The notes beneath the pieces were generated by a model that was not told the origin of the DNA, did no database searches, and saw only the letters and a program-made list of their open reading frames with translations. From DATMGU01 sp035555315 (GTDB taxonomy: Bacteria; Pseudomonadota; Alphaproteobacteria; ATCC43930; CGMCC-115725): 13,758 nucleotides of DNA. Shown here piece after piece: positions 1-7,191 of this stretch. Position 1 is the stretch's first letter, and every line of letters starts with the position of its first letter. The stretch lies in contig DATMGU010000049.1 of assembly GCA_035555315.1 (NCBI GenBank), forward strand, positions 1 through 13,758, written 5' to 3'. The position numbers were made by a program, and so were the translations under genes.

Positions 1-1
1 C

Positions 2-2014
2 ATCTTCGCCAATCTGGGCGACGGCACCTACAACCATTCCGGCATCCTGGCGATCCGCGCCGCGGTCGCCGCCAAGGTCAACATCACCTACAAGATCCTG
101 TTCAACGACGCGGTGGCGATGACCGGCGGCCAGCACCATGATGGCGGCCAATTGACCGTGCCGCAGATCGCCCGGCAGGTCTGGGCCGAGGGCGTCGGCC
201 GCATCGTCGTGGTGACCGACGATACGGACAAATACTCGACCGCCTCGGGCCTGCCCGCCGGCGTGCCGGTGCGGCATCGCGACCTGCTGGACGAGGTCCA
301 GCGGGAGCTGCGCGAGGAAACCGGCGTCACCGTCCTGATCTACGACCAGACCTGCGCCGCCGAGAAGCGCCGCCGGCGCAAGCGCGGGTTGATGGTCGAT
401 CCACCCAAGCGCGTCTTCATCAACGAGGCGGTGTGCGAGGGCTGCGGCGATTGCTCGACCAAGTCCAACTGCCTGTCGGTGGTGCCGGTCGAGACCGAAT
501 TCGGCCGCAAGCGCGAGATCGATCAGTCGTCCTGCAACAAGGATTTCTCCTGCGTCAACGGCTTCTGCCCCAGCTTCGTGACCGTGCATGGCGGTGCCCT
601 GCGCAAGAGCCGCGGCAATTCGGCGGCGGCATCGGGCTTCGCCGATCCGCCGGCGCCGCTTCTTCCCTCGGTCGAGACGCGGCCTTATTCGATGCTGGTG
701 ACCGGTGTCGGCGGCACCGGCGTCGTGACGATCGGCGCCCTGCTGGGCATGGCGGCGCATCTCGAAGGCCGGGGCGTTTCGGTACTGGACATGACCGGCC
801 TCGCCCAGAAGGGTGGCGCCGTCTACAGCCATGTGCGCATCGCCCGGGCGCCGGAGGCGATCCACGCGGTCCGCGTCGCGGCCGGCGGCGCCGATGTCGT
901 GATCGGCTGCGACATGGTCGTGGCGGGTTCGCTCGACAGCCTGTCGAAGATCGAAAAGGGCCATACCCGCGCGGTGGTCAATGCCGGCGAGGCGATCACC
1001 GGAGCGTTCACCAAGAACCCCGACTTCACCTTCCCCGGCCAGGAGCTCCGTGCCGCGATCGCCCAGGAAGCCGGCGCCGACGCGGTCGACTTCATCGATG
1101 CGACGCGCATTGCTACGACATTGCTGGGCGACAGCATCGCCGCGAACCTGTTCATGCTCGGCTTCGCCTTCCAGAAGGGCTATGTGCCGGTCTCGGCCGA
1201 GGCGATCGACCGGGCGATCGAGCTCAATGGCGTCGCCGTCGAATTCGGCCGCAAGGCGTTCCTCTGGGGCCGGCGCGCCGCCCATGACCGCGCCGCGGTC
1301 GAGGCCGCCGTGGCGCCGAAATCGACCGGGATCGGCCCCCGCCAGCTCAGCCGGGGTATCGAGGAGACCATCGAGCGCCGGCGCGGCTTCCTGACCAGCT
1401 ACCAGAACGCCGCTTACGCGGCGCGCTACGAGGCGCTGGTTCGGCAGGTCCAGAAAATCGAGGCCGAGAAGACGCCGGGACGCGGCGGCTTCGCCGAGGC
1501 GGTCGCCCGGTACCTGTTCAAGCTGATGGCCTATAAGGACGAGTACGAGGTCGCCCGGCTCTACACCGATGGCAGCTTCATGAAGCAGCTGTCGGAGCGG
1601 TTCGAGGGCGATTTCACGCTGGAATTCCATCTCGCCCCACCAGGCTTGGCCGAACGCGATCCGGTGACCGGCCACCTGAAGAAGCAGGCGTTCGGCCCCT
1701 GGATGATGCGGGCGTTCGGCGTGCTGGCCAGGCTGAAGGGCCTGCGCGGGACCCGCTTCGACCCGTTCGGCCGGACCGAGGAGCGGCGGACCGAGCGGCG
1801 CCTGATCGAGGAGTATCGGGCGCTGATCCTGGAGATCATCGGCGGGTTGAACCACGACAACCATGCGATCGCGGTCGAGCTCGCCAGCTTGCCGGAGCGG
1901 ATCCGCGGCTATGGTCACATCAAGGAGGCGAACCTGGCGCAGACCAAGCAGCAGGAAACCAGCCTGCTCGCCGCCTTCCGGGCGCCGCCCAGCACCGCCG
2001 TCGCCGCCGAATAA
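2..2014 (+). CDS. Indolepyruvate:ferredoxin oxidoreductase, fused alpha/beta type, C-terminal part (5' end outside window)
   Basis: The reading frame is open from base 2, so the gene starts upstream; 670 codons are visible of a family that is usually about 1,150 residues long. The enzyme oxidatively decarboxylates aryl pyruvates from amino-acid catabolism to aryl-acetyl-CoA, reducing ferredoxin, in the cytoplasm. The first visible residues (GDGTYNHSG, then NDAVAMTGGQ) are the end of the thiamine-diphosphate domain. A ferredoxin-like cysteine cluster follows at about 431-580 (CEGCGDCSTKSNC, then CNKDFSCVNGFC). Next is the gamma-type domain with the glycine loop GVGGTG at about 706 and MTGLAQKGGAVYSH, and then the C-terminal DUF6537-type region. 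No frameshift is seen. It ends in TAA three bases from the stop codon of the convergent MFS gene. Family identity is secure; substrate range is inferred from family. Confidence 0.95.
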   Translation: MFANLGDGTYNHSGILAIRAAVAAKVNITYKILFNDAVAMTGGQHHDGGQLTVPQIARQVWAEGVGRIVVVTDDTDKYSTASGLPAGVPVRHRDLLDEVQRELREETGVTVLIYDQTCAAEKRRRRKRGLMVDPPKRVFINEAVCEGCGDCSTKSNCLSVVPVETEFGRKREIDQSSCNKDFSCVNGFCPSFVTVHGGALRKSRGNSAAASGFADPPAPLLPSVETRPYSMLVTGVGGTGVVTIGALLGMAAHLEGRGVSVLDMTGLAQKGGAVYSHVRIARAPEAIHAVRVAAGGADVVIGCDMVVAGSLDSLSKIEKGHTRAVVNAGEAITGAFTKNPDFTFPGQELRAAIAQEAGADAVDFIDATRIATTLLGDSIAANLFMLGFAFQKGYVPVSAEAIDRAIELNGVAVEFGRKAFLWGRRAAHDRAAVEAAVAPKSTGIGPRQLSRGIEETIERRRGFLTSYQNAAYAARYEALVRQVQKIEAEKTPGRGGFAEAVARYLFKLMAYKDEYEVARLYTDGSFMKQLSERFEGDFTLEFHLAPPGLAERDPVTGHLKKQAFGPWMMRAFGVLARLKGLRGTRFDPFGRTEERRTERRLIEEYRALILEIIGGLNHDNHAIAVELASLPERIRGYGHIKEANLAQTKQQETSLLAAFRAPPSTAVAAE

Positions 2015-2017
2015 GGC

Positions 2018-3247
2018 TCAGCGGCGCCGCCCGGTCAGGTGCAGGGCTAAGGCCAGGATCGCGGCGCCACCGCAGACGCCGACGACCGCCGGCCAACCGG
2101 CGATCTCCCAGGCATAGCTGCCGAGGGCCGAGCCGGCCGCCCCGCCCAAGAAGATGCCGACGACGAAGATCGTGTTCAGCCGGCTGCGCGCCTCCGGCCG
2201 GATCGAATAGACGATCGACTGGTGCGAGATCATCGCCGCTTGCAGCCCCAGATCCATCAGCATCACGCCCAGTGCCAGGCCCAGTAGGCTCGGCCAGACG
2301 CCGAACAGGATGAAGCCGACCAGCACGCAGGCGATGCCGAAGCCGATGACCGGCCGAGGCCCGTACCGATCGGCGAACCGGCCGGAGAGCGGGGCGGCGA
2401 GCGCGCCCGCGGCACCGACGACGCCGAACAACCCGGCGACCGTGCTGCCCAGGCCGAAGGGCGGCCCGGCGAGAAACAAGGCCAGCACCGACCAGAAGGC
2501 GGAGAACCCGGCGAACAGCAGGGACTGCACCAGGGTCGTGCGCCACAAGGCCGGCTCCTCGCGCAGGAGGGTGCCGAGCGAGCCCATCAGCCGGCGGTAT
2601 GACGCATCCGTGGTCGGCGTGCTGGAGGGCAGCCAGATCGCCAGCACGGTGCCGAGCCCGACGGTAATCGCCGCCCCCAACCCGAACATGGCGCGCCAAC
2701 CCGCGTATTCGCCGACGAAACCGCTGACGGTCCGGGCGAGCAGGATGCCGAGCAGCAGGCCGGACATGACGGTGCCGACCGTGCGGCCGCGCGTCGCCGG
2801 GCTGGCGAGTTCGGCGGCGAAGGGCAGGATCTGCTGGGCGATGCTGGCGGTGACGCCGATGGCGACGCTGGCCAGCACCAGGGTCGTGAGGTTGGGCGAC
2901 AGGGCGGCGATGATCATGGCGGCGCAGAGGGCGACCAGCTTGCCGAGGATTATCGGCCGTCGGTCGACGCGGTCGCCCAGCGGCACCAGGAGCAGCAGCC
3001 CCAGCGCGTAGCCGAGCTGAGTGGCGGTCGGAATCAAGGCGACGCGGGCGGGACCCACCCCAAAATCCTGGCTGATCAGCGCCAGCATCGGCTGATTGTA
3101 ATAGAGGTTGGCGACCGCGGTGCCGGTCGCCACCGCCATCAGCAAGGTGAGGCCGGGCGTCATCCCCCCGGCGGTCTTTGGCGCGGTCTCAGCCGAGTCG
3201 GCGGTGGCCGTCGGCACAGCGATCGGGTCGGCGGATGAACTGGACAT
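2018..3247 (-). CDS. MFS transporter, 12-TM efflux type
   Basis: A 409-residue inner-membrane protein of the major facilitator superfamily, probably a proton-coupled drug or metabolite exporter. The first helix contains ANLYYNQPMLALI, followed by the loop 2-3 signature GDRVDRRPIILG. A second-half equivalent, GRFADRYGPRPVIG, marks the repeat of the six-helix unit. Hydrophobic segments alternate with short basic loops through to the C-terminal TGRRR. I chose the ATG at 3247. An upstream in-frame ATG at 3370 would add a Cys/Arg-rich leader read through a direct repeat, and neither start has a good ribosome binding site. A start at the later internal Met before TPGLTLL is also possible, because the 25-30 residues ahead of helix 1 are Ser/Ala/Thr-rich filler. 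The substrate cannot be told. Convergent with the oxidoreductase, divergent from the diguanylate cyclase. Confidence 0.88.
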   Translation of the reverse strand: MSSSSADPIAVPTATADSAETAPKTAGGMTPGLTLLMAVATGTAVANLYYNQPMLALISQDFGVGPARVALIPTATQLGYALGLLLLVPLGDRVDRRPIILGKLVALCAAMIIAALSPNLTTLVLASVAIGVTASIAQQILPFAAELASPATRGRTVGTVMSGLLLGILLARTVSGFVGEYAGWRAMFGLGAAITVGLGTVLAIWLPSSTPTTDASYRRLMGSLGTLLREEPALWRTTLVQSLLFAGFSAFWSVLALFLAGPPFGLGSTVAGLFGVVGAAGALAAPLSGRFADRYGPRPVIGFGIACVLVGFILFGVWPSLLGLALGVMLMDLGLQAAMISHQSIVYSIRPEARSRLNTIFVVGIFLGGAAGSALGSYAWEIAGWPAVVGVCGGAAILALALHLTGRRR

Positions 3248-3571
3248 GGACCGGTGGCAACTCCCCCGCTGCGCTCGCAGCGACTCCCCCGCTGCGCGCT
3301 CGCACGAGATGGCGTCGATCGGGGAAAAACCTACCGCCAGTGTCGCAGGCTTGGCTTGCGCCAACCGCATGAGGCAGTGGCCCGACTCGGCGAACGACCG
3401 GTGGCATATCCGGTCAAATTTGCCGCCCCGTGCCGAAACGACCCGGCAATTTCTGCAGGCGGAACCATCTCTCCGCGCTCAATATTCAATAAAACCAAAT
3501 GGTTAGACATCGGCACACCCCTTGCGGAATTCACCCTTGCTAAAGACGCATATTGTTTTCGAGGGTGTTCC
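3248..3571. other. Divergent intergenic region between MFS transporter and diguanylate cyclase
   Basis: This 324-bp gap must hold the promoters of both flanking genes. The part nearest the MFS gene is GC-rich and contains an imperfect direct repeat (3261-3307). The part from about 3480 to 3560 is clearly more AT-rich than its surroundings, which fits a promoter for the diguanylate cyclase. I see TTGCGG at 3522-3527 and an A+T patch TATTGTTTT at 3551-3559, but no pair with convincing -35/-10 spacing, so I do not call a promoter. GAGGG at 3561-3565 is the likely ribosome binding site of the cyclase. The open frames through this region in both directions look like extensions, not genes. Confidence 0.5.
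3261..3307. repeat. Imperfect tandem direct repeat, two units of 23-24 bp
   Basis: CTCCCCCGCTGCGCTCGCAG at 3261 is followed immediately by CTCCCCCGCTGCGCGCTCGC at 3284; the units differ mainly by an inserted GC. They lie 14 bp upstream of the chosen MFS start codon, so within its leader. They may be a slippage duplication or a pair of binding sites. Confidence 0.6.
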
Positions 3572-4300
3572 ATGGAACTGAGCAAGATCGACCCGAGTGC
3601 GATGATCGACCATGCCGTCGATGGCGGCTTACCGGCGATGTTGCGCGATGCGTCTTGGCCCAATCCGGCATTTCATGCGGAGCGCGAGGCGATGACGGCG
3701 CGGCTCATGGAGGCGGAGCGCGTCATCGCGGAGCAGCGGCTTCGGCTCTCGGCGCTGGAAACCCTCACCGTCACCGACGAATTGACCGGCCTCAACAACC
3801 GCCGCGGCTTTTTCGCCGAGCTTGGCCGGCAGCTGGCCCGCGCCCGGCGCAAATCCAGTGCACGCGGCGTCTTGATCATGGCCGATATCGACGATTTCAA
3901 GAAGATCAACGACCGTCGCGGCCATCTGATGGGCGACGCCTATCTCAGGCGCGTGGCCGAACTCCTCACCGAGCTCGTGCGCGAGACCGACAGCGTCGCG
4001 CGCTTCGGCGGCGACGAATTCGCGGTGCTGCTGACCGATACGGACAAGGCGAATGGCGAGCGGCGCGGCCTGGAAATCAGCCGGCAATTGAACAACGCCT
4101 GGTGCAATGTCGGCACGGCCCGCGTCACCATCCGGGTCAGCATGGGCATGCACATCTATGGCGGCGATGACGAGGGTGTCGACGTGATCCGCGCCGCCGA
4201 TCAGGCGCTGTACCGCAACAAGGCGGAACGCCGCGAACAGCGCCGGCGCTCCCGCCCGGCGCCGACCTCCAGCCTGGTCGCGGCGCAGATCGCCATATAG
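3572..4300 (+). CDS. Diguanylate cyclase (GGDEF domain) with N-terminal coiled coil
   Basis: A 242-residue cytoplasmic enzyme that makes cyclic di-GMP from two GTP. Residues 1-65 have no membrane segment or recognised sensor domain. Residues about 45-65 (AEREAMTARLMEAERVIAEQ and following) look like a dimerising coiled coil. The catalytic domain starts at TDELTGLNNRRG; metal ligands lie in ADIDDFKKIND (Asp105, Asp107/108) and the active-site loop is GGDEF at 146-150. The product-inhibition I-site RETD sits at 137-140, exactly five residues ahead of GGDEF, so it should be an active, feedback-inhibited cyclase. The ATG at 3572 is preceded by GAGGG. An open frame runs upstream to 3254 but is leader sequence without homology. 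The layout resembles short soluble cyclases such as Caulobacter DgcB, but orthology is not shown. It ends 9 bp from the convergent gapR stop. Confidence 0.9.
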   Translation: MELSKIDPSAMIDHAVDGGLPAMLRDASWPNPAFHAEREAMTARLMEAERVIAEQRLRLSALETLTVTDELTGLNNRRGFFAELGRQLARARRKSSARGVLIMADIDDFKKINDRRGHLMGDAYLRRVAELLTELVRETDSVARFGGDEFAVLLTDTDKANGERRGLEISRQLNNAWCNVGTARVTIRVSMGMHIYGGDDEGVDVIRAADQALYRNKAERREQRRRSRPAPTSSLVAAQIAI

Positions 4301-4309
4301 GGAGCAGGT

Positions 4310-4591
4310 CTACTCTGCGGCCCGCTCGGCTTCGCTTTCGAAGTCCGGCAGCATGCCGAGCGCGCGCTTGTAGATGTCCAGCAGGGTTTCCTGCTCGTCC
4401 AGATCGTCCTTGTCCATTTTCCGGATGCGGATGATCTGGCGCATGATCTTGGTGTCGAAACCGGTGCCCTTCGCCTCGGCGAACACCTCCTTGATGTCCT
4501 CGGCGAGCGCCCGCTTCTCTTCCTCGAGACGCTCGATGCGTTCGATATACGAGCGCAGCTGGTCGCCCGCGATCCCCGCCACATCCGACAT
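4310..4591 (-). CDS. gapR: GapR-family nucleoid-associated protein (DUF2312)
   Basis: A 93-residue protein with the full length and sequence of the DUF2312/GapR family. It begins MSDVAGIAGDQLRSYIERIE, continues through a long helical region rich in Glu/Lys, then FDTKIMRQIIRIRKM and DEQETLLDIYKRALGM. In Caulobacter, GapR is an essential or near-essential protein that clamps overtwisted DNA ahead of replication and transcription forks and stimulates topoisomerases; the family is essentially alphaproteobacterial. Basic residues in the KIMRQIIRIRK segment fit DNA contact. The start at 4591 has a strong ribosome binding site (AGGGGGA in the sense orientation, about 4598-4604). It is divergent from ahcY and has an unusual hairpin just upstream. 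Family assignment is firm; function is by family. Confidence 0.9.
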   Translation of the reverse strand: MSDVAGIAGDQLRSYIERIERLEEEKRALAEDIKEVFAEAKGTGFDTKIMRQIIRIRKMDKDDLDEQETLLDIYKRALGMLPDFESEAERAAE

Positions 4592-4619
4592 TCAATCCCC
4601 CTAAAACCTGCCATCCGAT

Positions 4620-4657
4620 CACGAGCGCCGGACCATATCGGCAGGTCCGGCCTCGTG
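4620..4657. promoter_or_regulatory. Long inverted repeat upstream of gapR
   Basis: CACGAG (4620-4625) pairs with CTCGTG (4652-4657), and CCGGACC (4628-4634) pairs with GGTCCGG (4644-4650). This gives 13 perfect base pairs interrupted only by a CG/C internal loop, with a 9-base hairpin loop. It starts 28 bp upstream of the gapR ATG, so it is either in the gapR 5' untranslated region or is an operator dyad. No T-run follows on either strand, so an intrinsic terminator is unlikely. Confidence 0.6.
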
Positions 4658-4705
4658 CAAGGCGATGCTGGGGCCGGAACGGCGCCACCAGCCGTCATCA
4701 GTATC

Positions 4706-4733
4706 GGGCCATCGGTAGCGGGCCGCCGGTAGC
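4706..4733. repeat. 14-bp tandem direct repeat upstream of ahcY
   Basis: GGGCCATCGGTAGC (4706-4719) is followed directly by GGGCCGCCGGTAGC (4720-4733), 12 of 14 bases identical. The second unit abuts the predicted -35 hexamer of ahcY, which is where an activator site would sit. It could equally be a chance duplication. Confidence 0.5.
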
Positions 4734-4762
4734 TTGCCCTGCCGCATCACCGCTGCTATACG
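4734..4762 (+). promoter_or_regulatory. Putative sigma-70-type promoter of ahcY
   Basis: TTGCCC (4734-4739) and TATACG (4757-4762) are separated by 17 bases. The sequence GCTATAC around the -10 is close to the alphaproteobacterial housekeeping consensus. Transcription would begin near 4769 and give a 5' leader of about 60 bases. That leader includes GGCACGA (4764-4770) complementary to TCGTGCC (4794-4800). The start codon follows AGGAGA (4819-4824). Confidence 0.5.
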
Positions 4763-4829
4763 CGGCACGATCACATCGCAGAGACGAAATCCGTCGTGCC
4801 CCGGGCACCGATTCCATTAGGAGAAGAGC

Positions 4830-6125
4830 ATGTCGACTGTCGCCGACTATAAGGTCGCGGATATCACCCTCGCCGATTGGGGCCGCAAGGAAATCACCAT
4901 CGCCGAGACGGAGATGCCGGGCCTGATGGCGCTGCGTACCGAATTCGGTGCGTCGAAGCCCTTGGCCGGCGCGCGCATCGTCGGCTGCCTGCACATGACC
5001 ATTCAGACCGCCGTGCTGATCGAGACGCTGACCGCCCTGGGCGCCACCGTCCGGTGGTCGTCCTGCAACATCTTCTCGACCCAGGACCAGGCCGCCGCGG
5101 CGATCGCCGCCGCCGGCGTCCCGGTCTTCGCCTGGAAGGGCGAGACCGAGGAAGAATACGAATGGTGCATCGAGCAGACCGTGCGCGGCCCAGATGGCTG
5201 GACGCCGAACATGGTGCTGGATGACGGCGGGGACGCCACCGTCCTGTTGCACGACAAGTATCCGGAATTCCTGAAGGATGTGCGCGGCATCTCGGAAGAG
5301 ACCACGACCGGCGTGCATCGGCTCTACGAGATGATGAAGGCCGGCAAGCTCAAGGTGCCGGCGATCAACGTCAACGACAGCGTCACCAAGTCGAAATTCG
5401 ACAACCTCTACGGCTGCAAGGAAAGCCTGGTCGACGGCATCAAGCGCGCCACCGACGTGATGATGGCGGGCAAGGTCGCCGTGGTCTGCGGCTTCGGCGA
5501 TGTCGGCAAGGGGTCGTCCGCCTCGCTGCGCAGCCAGGGCGCCCGGGTCATCGTCACCGAGATCGATCCGATCTGCGCGCTGCAGGCGGCGATGGAAGGC
5601 TATCAGGTCCTGACCATGGAAGACGCGGCCCCGCTGGGCGACATCTTCGTCACCGCGACGGGCAATGTCGACGTCATCACGCTGGACCATATGCGCGTGA
5701 TGAAGGACCGGGCGATCGTCTGCAACATCGGCCATTTCGACAGCGAGATCCAGATCGGCGCCCTGCGCAACTACGTCTGGGACGAGGTCAAGCCGCAGGT
5801 CGACGAGGTCGTCTTCCCGGACGGCAAGCGGCTCATCGTCCTGGCCAAGGGCCGGCTGGTGAACCTGGGCTGCGGCACGGGTCATCCCAGCTTCGTGATG
5901 AGCGCGTCCTTCACCAACCAGGTGCTGGCTCAGATCGAGTTGTGGACCAACCACGGCAAGTACGAGAACAAGGTCTACGTCCTGCCCAAGCATCTCGACG
6001 AGAAAGTCGCGGCGCTGCATCTGGCCAAACTGGGCGTGAAGCTCACCAAGCTCACGGCGCAGCAGCAGGAATACCTCGGCCTCGAAGCGGCCGGCCCGTT
6101 CAAGCCCGATCACTACCGCTACTAA
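4830..6125 (+). CDS. ahcY: Adenosylhomocysteinase (S-adenosyl-L-homocysteine hydrolase)
   Basis: A 431-residue cytoplasmic enzyme that splits S-adenosylhomocysteine, the by-product of all SAM-dependent methylations, into homocysteine and adenosine, using tightly bound NAD. It is full length, from MSTVADYKVADITLADWGRK to the conserved C-terminal PDHYRY. Diagnostic motifs are CLHMTIQTA with catalytic-region His55, LDDGGDAT, TTTGVHRLYEM, the Lys/Asn segment NVNDSVTKSKFDNLYG, and the NAD-binding Rossmann loop GFGDVGKG at 221-228. Also present are CNIGHFDSEI and LGCGTGHPSFVMS. The ribosome binding site AGGAGA lies 5 bases before the ATG. The gene is preceded by its own probable promoter and followed by a strong hairpin. 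I looked for the SAH riboswitch known upstream of some proteobacterial ahcY genes and did not see its conserved core. Confidence 0.98.
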   Translation: MSTVADYKVADITLADWGRKEITIAETEMPGLMALRTEFGASKPLAGARIVGCLHMTIQTAVLIETLTALGATVRWSSCNIFSTQDQAAAAIAAAGVPVFAWKGETEEEYEWCIEQTVRGPDGWTPNMVLDDGGDATVLLHDKYPEFLKDVRGISEETTTGVHRLYEMMKAGKLKVPAINVNDSVTKSKFDNLYGCKESLVDGIKRATDVMMAGKVAVVCGFGDVGKGSSASLRSQGARVIVTEIDPICALQAAMEGYQVLTMEDAAPLGDIFVTATGNVDVITLDHMRVMKDRAIVCNIGHFDSEIQIGALRNYVWDEVKPQVDEVVFPDGKRLIVLAKGRLVNLGCGTGHPSFVMSASFTNQVLAQIELWTNHGKYENKVYVLPKHLDEKVAALHLAKLGVKLTKLTAQQQEYLGLEAAGPFKPDHYRY

Positions 6126-6142
6126 TAAACCCTGGGCACGAC

Positions 6143-6187
6143 CCCGGCGCCGATCTTCCCGCCCTGCGCGGGAGATCAGGCGCCGGG
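6143..6187 (+). terminator. Extended GC-rich hairpin after ahcY, probable transcription terminator
   Basis: CCCGGCGCC (6143-6151) pairs with GGCGCCGGG (6179-6187). Inside it GATCT pairs with AGATC, and CCCGC with GCGGG. The result is 19 base pairs with single-base bulges at 6157 and 6178 and a 5-base loop. It begins 17 bp after the ahcY stop. There is no T-run directly after it; the nearest is TTTTTT at 6224-6229, which belongs to the following repeat, so termination may be hairpin-driven or Rho-assisted. Confidence 0.6.
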
Positions 6188-6221
6188 CCTATCGCCCGAC
6201 CGTCAAGTGCCTCGCGTCGAG

Positions 6222-6280
6222 ACTTTTTTAGGGACACAGTACCCATTTGACAGCGCCGCGCCCCGGTGTCAGTCTCCACC
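6222..6280 (+). repeat. RAYT leader repeat, copy A (next to the transposase gene)
   Basis: This stretch runs from ACTTTTTTA through GGGACACAGTA, ATTTGACA and GCCCC to AGTCTC, directly ahead of the transposase start codon. It is homologous to 8987-9051: 28 of 34 bases match between 6231-6264 and 8998-9031 by hand alignment, with further matches in the T-run before and AGTCTC after. Similar 'gggacacagta' stretches are common beside REP-associated tyrosine transposases in proteobacteria (my recollection). Confidence 0.75.
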
Positions 6281-6281
6281 C

Positions 6282-6956
6282 ATGGCACGCATGGCCCGCA
6301 TCGTCATCCCGCACCTGCCGCACCACGTCACCCAGCGCGGCAACCGGCGCCAGGACGTGTTCTTCGGTGCCCCCGATTACGCCGCCTATCTCGCCCTGCT
6401 CGGCCGGTTCTGCGGCTCGGCGGGGGTCGCGGTCTGGGCCTGGTGCCTGATGCCGAACCATGTCCATCTGCTGCTGGTGCCGCCCCACCCCGACGCCTTG
6501 CGCGCCGCCCTGGCCGAGGCGCATCGCCGATATTCCCGCGCGGTCAATCTGCGCGAAGACTGGCGCGGCTATCTGTGGCAGGGCCGCTTCGCCTCGGTAC
6601 CGATGGACGAGCGCCACACACTGGCCTGCGCCCGCTATATCGAGCTCAACCCGGTGCGCGCCCGATTGGTCGACCGGCCGGAGGATTGGCCCTGGTCGAG
6701 TGCCCGAGCGCATCTCACGGGCGAGCCGGACGGGCTGACCGCGACCCAGGCACTGGGCATCCCGCCGGCGGAATGGGCCCCCTTCCTCGAGGGCGGTCTC
6801 GCCGAGACGGAGGCCGAAGCGCTGCGTTCGGGCGAGCGCACCGGCCGGCCGCTCGGCGACGAGGCTTTCGTCGCGGGGCTGGAAGCCCTGACCGGCCGAA
6901 CCCTGGCGCGACGCAAGCCGGGGCGCAAGCCGAGGGTGAGGGTGCTTGAGGAATAG
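6282..6956 (+). CDS. REP-associated tyrosine transposase (RAYT; Y1/IS200-like HUH enzyme)
   Basis: A 224-residue Y1-type single-strand transposase. It opens with ARIVIPHLPHHVTQRGNRRQ and has WCLMPNHVHLLLVP, where His60-Val-His62 is the HUH metal-binding pair. The catalytic tyrosine is in HRRYSRAVN (Tyr84), followed by YLWQGRFASVPMDE, ARYIELNPVRARL and DWPWSSARAHLTG, all typical of the TnpA-REP branch. This family acts on REP-type hairpins and is often kept as a single-copy domesticated gene instead of a mobile IS. The ATG at 6282 is preferred because the in-frame upstream extension is a translation of the leader repeat. The basic tail (ARRKPGRKPRVRV) may bind DNA. All catalytic residues are present. 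A short inverted relic of the leader lies at its 3' end. Confidence 0.9.
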   Translation: MARMARIVIPHLPHHVTQRGNRRQDVFFGAPDYAAYLALLGRFCGSAGVAVWAWCLMPNHVHLLLVPPHPDALRAALAEAHRRYSRAVNLREDWRGYLWQGRFASVPMDERHTLACARYIELNPVRARLVDRPEDWPWSSARAHLTGEPDGLTATQALGIPPAEWAPFLEGGLAETEAEALRSGERTGRPLGDEAFVAGLEALTGRTLARRKPGRKPRVRVLEE

Positions 6957-6970
6957 GTATGTGTTCCCAT
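6951..6970 (-). repeat. Probable inverted relic of the RAYT leader at the gene's 3' end
   Basis: Read on the minus strand this is ATGGGAACACATACCTATTC, which aligns with GGGACACAGTACCCATT of copy A after two single-base gaps. It overlaps the transposase stop codon, so the gene would be flanked by imperfect inverted ends. The match is short. Confidence 0.4.
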
Positions 6971-6989
6971 CCTACGCTGAATGGCCCGG

Positions 6990-7178
6990 TCAGCGATCCT
7001 GCGAGCCATGCCAAACACGCAGGATTGTCACCGTGTCAGCGTCCGTAACTTCATAGACGATGAGATAGGGGAACGCGGCGACGAGTTCTCGCGTGCCGGG
7101 AATGCGTCCCCGACGGCCCCGGCGCGGAAATACTCCCAAGCTGTCCCCGGCAAGCAAATGCTCGCGGCCGGCCGCCAG
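6990..7178 (-). pseudogene. ParE/RelE-type toxin, C-terminal fragment
   Basis: Minus-strand translation ends in FPRRGRRGRIPGTRELV, then PYLIVYEV and VTILRVWHGSQDR. This is the second half of a ParE-type mRNA-interferase or gyrase-poison fold: the GRxGRxPGTREL strand, the Y-x-V-Y strand and the C-terminal ILRVxHGxQ. Only 62 codons are open before an in-frame TAA (7179-7181). Intact relatives are about 95 residues, so the N-terminal helical third is gone. There is no ATG in the fragment. It lies 13 bp downstream of the antitoxin stop codon, just where the full toxin should start, so an internal deletion has joined the antitoxin end to the middle of the toxin. It is almost certainly inactive. 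Confidence 0.75.
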
Positions 7179-7191
7179 TTAACCGGCTCGA

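Noticed and set aside
3254..3571. N-terminal extension of the diguanylate cyclase back to 3254
   Set aside because: The added residues are Arg/Cys-rich and antisense to the MFS leader, while the ATG at 3572 has a proper ribosome binding site.
4763..4829. SAH riboswitch upstream of ahcY
   Set aside because: The leader has a possible stem but not the conserved core of the SAH riboswitch, and no pseudoknot partner was found by eye.
4698..6113. A 471-codon minus-strand open frame
   Set aside because: It is exactly antisense to ahcY and has the Asp/His/Gly-rich composition typical of the reverse of a GC-rich gene.
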